This document shows, piece by piece, positions 62,180 through 64,000 of a stretch of DNA of 64,000 nt. Numbering within the stretch: the stretch's first letter is position 1; every line of letters starts with the position of its first letter. The notes under the pieces are model-generated. The model saw only the letters and a list, made by a program, of their open reading frames with translations. It had not been told where the DNA came from and made no database searches. Origin of the DNA: an uncultured Cyclobacteriaceae bacterium (lineage in GTDB: Bacteria; Bacteroidota; Bacteroidia; Cytophagales; Cyclobacteriaceae); assembly GCA_947492745.1 (NCBI GenBank), contig CANLOE010000005.1, positions 1 to 64,000 on the forward strand, written 5' to 3'. The translations under genes were made by a program, and so were the position numbers.

Positions 62180-63140
62180 AAAGATCATCCTCAGCCGCAC
62201 GGACAATATCGGTGATGTCATGCTCAGTCTTCCCATGGCGGGCCTGATCAAGACCGCAATGCCCGGGGTACAGGTGGTCTTTTTGGGCAAGCGCTATACC
62301 CGCGACCTCATCGAGAGAAGCCACTTTGTCGATGAATTTCTGGATTGGGAAGCTTTAGGCTCCGAAGGTCTGGCCGAAACGGGCGCTTCCGCTATCGTGC
62401 ACGTGTTTCCCAATAAAGGTATCGCTCAGGCTGCCAAGCAAGCGTCCATAGCATTGAGAATAGGGACAGGCCATCGCTTGTATCACTGGTGGACCTGCAA
62501 CCGTCGGGTTCCACTGGGCCGAAAGAACAGCCAACTGCACGAAGCACAGCTCAACTTGAAACTACTCGCCCCTCTGGGCATCGACAGTTTCCCCTCCCTG
62601 CAAGAACTCCCCTCCTACTATGGCTGGGAAAGTCAGGTAGTAAAGCCAGAGGCGTTTCGCCAATGGCTGGACCCGCAGCGGTTCAACCTGATCTTTCATA
62701 TGAAATCCAAGGGCAGTGCGAGGGAATGGCCCGTGGCCCGTTATGCCGATTTGGCCAAGGCCTTGCCCACAGCACGGTTTAACATTTTGCTCAGTGGCAC
62801 TGCCGAGGAGGGCGAGCGCTTTCGAAAGGAACATCCTGAAATTATAGGCATGCCTCATGTCACGGACATCAGTGGACAGTTCGACCTGAGTACCTTCATC
62901 GACTTTGTGCAGTCGGCCGATGGGCTACTCGCCTGTAGTACGGGGCCGCTGCATATCGCTGCGGCCAGTGGTATCGCCACACTCGGACTTTATCCCTGTC
63001 AGCGCCCCATGCATGCGGGCAGATGGGCACCTCTCGGGACCAAGGCGACATGGATAGAAGAAAAAGAAGCCGAAGGCGAGCATTTGAACATCAGTATGGA
63101 AGAAGTCAGGCAGCAGGTCAGCCTATGGGCGAAAGCATAG
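62160..63140 (+). CDS. Glycosyltransferase family 9 (heptosyltransferase-like) protein
   Basis: The 326-residue GT-B enzyme resembles ADP-heptose:LPS heptosyltransferases. It begins KIILSRTDNIGDVMLSLPMA, contains the donor-site HMKSKGSAREWPVARYADLAKAL and ends with the family motif LACSTGPLHIAAASGI (heptose-phosphate recognition). It probably adds heptose or a similar sugar to the LPS inner core. It overlaps the upstream GT2 gene by 20 bases. Element A begins six bases after its stop and may serve as its terminator. Confidence 0.88.
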   Translation: MKKPNPEKIILSRTDNIGDVMLSLPMAGLIKTAMPGVQVVFLGKRYTRDLIERSHFVDEFLDWEALGSEGLAETGASAIVHVFPNKGIAQAAKQASIALRIGTGHRLYHWWTCNRRVPLGRKNSQLHEAQLNLKLLAPLGIDSFPSLQELPSYYGWESQVVKPEAFRQWLDPQRFNLIFHMKSKGSAREWPVARYADLAKALPTARFNILLSGTAEEGERFRKEHPEIIGMPHVTDISGQFDLSTFIDFVQSADGLLACSTGPLHIAAASGIATLGLYPCQRPMHAGRWAPLGTKATWIEEKEAEGEHLNISMEEVRQQVSLWAKA

Positions 63141-63146
63141 GTTTTA

Positions 63147-63305
63147 TACAAACTTAGCTTTCAAATATCGCATATCTTCCTGTTCATTTTGCTTCACTCT
63201 GCGTTGACAATCCTCGGGATAGCGCTGCTATCCCTGCGGTTCTCGCCTTGATTGAAACAAAATGACCAGCGGAATCTTATACGATATTTAAAACCTAAAT
63301 TTGTA
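63147..63305 (+). repeat. Element A, copy 3 (best-preserved)
   Basis: The inverted ends tacaaacttagctttcaaat and tacaaatttaggttttaaat (inward from the right) pair over more than 20 positions. The whole element folds back on itself around 63225 at gggatagcgctgctatccc. TTA flanks both sides (63144-63146 and 63306-63308). Confidence 0.88.
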
Positions 63306-63382
63306 TTACATCAAAAATAAACATACCTCTGCGCGCTACTGATTTCTTCATGTTTCACGGTCGAAGCAGACAAATCAAATTA

Positions 63383-63556
63383 TAAACCCAAATTGATCCA
63401 TAGGATTTCGTGATGAGGGTATAAAGTGCAATACATTAGGGAGTTTTATTGGATTTGGCAGGGCACCGCTATGATGAATTCAAAAAACGTAGTGCAACGA
63501 CCGGTTTGCAGCTATTTAGATCCGCAGTAGATTTTCCAATGCATGATCCGGGATAA
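63383..63556 (+). repeat. Element C, full-length copy
   Basis: Begins taaacccaaattgatccata and ends with a related inverted repeat around gcatgatccgggataaa. The interior aligns with the reverse complement of 2357-2528 (gcaatacat, gggcaccgct, gaattcaaaaaacg) and partly with the window-start copy (accggt, agctattta). Confidence 0.65.
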
Positions 63557-63701
63557 AATCAGTGGTTTAGGTGAGGAGGCTTAATCATGAAGGTGACGAA
63601 CCTACCTGTGCAGCATAAAACTGCTGATCTTGAAGCAATTTATGTCCGTAATAGGAAAGCTATTGATCAATTTGGGATAAAACAAACCCGAAAACCGCCC
63701 A

Positions 63702-64000
63702 TCATGTGACTACATCGAAACCTTTTAGGCGGCTCTCCAACTGCCCTAGGACCTCATGGCTATGGTACTCTTTTTCAAACTCCACGAACAGGTGCGAACC
63801 CAGTAGCGTATTCATGCTCCTATTGATTTTCATCTGTTCCCTGTACAAGGTTTTCTTACGCGCTCTCAGTGCTGCGGGAGTTCTTTTCATCGCCGAACGA
63901 TAGGCCATCTGTCCGAATAGATAAATCAGAGGATAGGCAAAAGGCAGTAATAGCAGGGAAGTCCCATTGGCGCGGACATGATGGATCTCTTTTATACGAA
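63702..64000 (-). CDS. C-terminal part of a possible membrane-associated glycan enzyme
   Basis: The frame runs off the right edge of the window, so only about the last 98 residues are seen. A hydrophobic segment (SLLLLPFAYPLIYLFG) is followed by a basic helical stretch (MKRTPAALRARKKTLYREQM) and the tail LESRLKGFDVVT. It may be a glycosyltransferase C-terminus because of its neighbours. No catalytic motif is visible, so the family is unresolved. Confidence 0.45.
   Translation of the reverse strand, partial: RIKEIHHVRANGTSLLLLPFAYPLIYLFGQMAYRSAMKRTPAALRARKKTLYREQMKINRSMNTLLGSHLFVEFEKEYHSHEVLGQLESRLKGFDVVT

Larger units (their letters stand above)
63141..63701. other. Gene-free stretch with elements A and C
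   Basis: Contains element A (63147-63305) and element C (63383-63556). A 40-codon frame from 63589 has no recognisable family and is probably chance or a decayed fragment. Confidence 0.5.

Noticed and set aside
63589-63711. 40-codon frame after element C near the right end
   Set aside because: Possible decayed fragment, but too short and without a recognisable family or start context.

Overview
The window is a chromosomal segment from a member of the Bacteroidota. The ribosomal proteins and enzymes read as Bacteroidota versions, genes lack Shine-Dalgarno sequences, and several operons have the phylum's TTTG-N19-TAnnTTTG promoter upstream. A methionine aminopeptidase gene (map) sits between infA and secY in the ribosomal cluster, which by recollection points to a Cytophagia-like lineage rather than Flavobacteriaceae. 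The genus is not determined.

Layout. 1-9.7 kb: an acyl-CoA carboxylase carboxyltransferase, a membrane acyltransferase, a MuiA-like secreted protein, a malate/lactate-type dehydrogenase, a small predicted outer-membrane protein and an FtsB/DivIC-like division protein, with three gene-poor stretches carrying short repeats. 9.8-12.2 kb: eno and carA. 12.4-42.6 kb: almost all on the minus strand, the merged ribosomal protein, RNA polymerase and translation factor cluster, in transcription order secE-nusG-rplKAJL-rpoBC-DUF3467, rpsL-rpsG-fusA-rpsJ, then the S10, spc and alpha operons to rplQ. 42.6-44.6 kb: tRNA-Trp, tuf, tRNA-Thr, tRNA-Gly and tRNA-Tyr. 44.8-46.7 kb: a biotin carrier protein, pyrH and frr. 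47-50.7 kb: a DUF5686 outer-membrane protein and a repeat-rich gap. 50.7-52.8 kb: nadD, gmk, a probable anti-sigma factor and an ECF sigma factor. 53.3-64 kb: LPS or glycan glycosyltransferases (GT4, GT39, two GT2, GT9 and a partial gene), interrupted by a foreign-looking three-gene operon and a peroxiredoxin-like gene.

Two parts stand out. First, 54441-57425 is a compact AT-rich operon with overlapping genes: a PD-(D/E)xK nuclease-like protein, an 88-residue middle component and a DUF2326-type coiled-coil ABC ATPase. It matches the predicted ABC three-component (ABC-3C) conflict systems and is probably an anti-phage or anti-plasmid module. Second, three families of short non-coding elements occupy the gaps. 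Element A (about 160 bp, three copies) is palindromic over its whole length, has terminal inverted repeats and is flanked in every copy by an exact 3-bp TTA or TAA duplication. Element B (about 430 bp, two copies) has terminal inverted repeats, and one copy is split by an inserted element A. Element C (about 170 bp, three full-length copies and one cut by the window edge) also has terminal inverted repeats. All look like miniature inverted-repeat transposable elements. No transposase gene is present in the window.

The translation cluster appears divided into transcription units: hairpin terminators or attenuators lie after tuf, rplL, rpsJ, rplQ, eno and possibly rpsN, and promoters lie before tRNA-Tyr, tRNA-Trp, rpsL and rplC.
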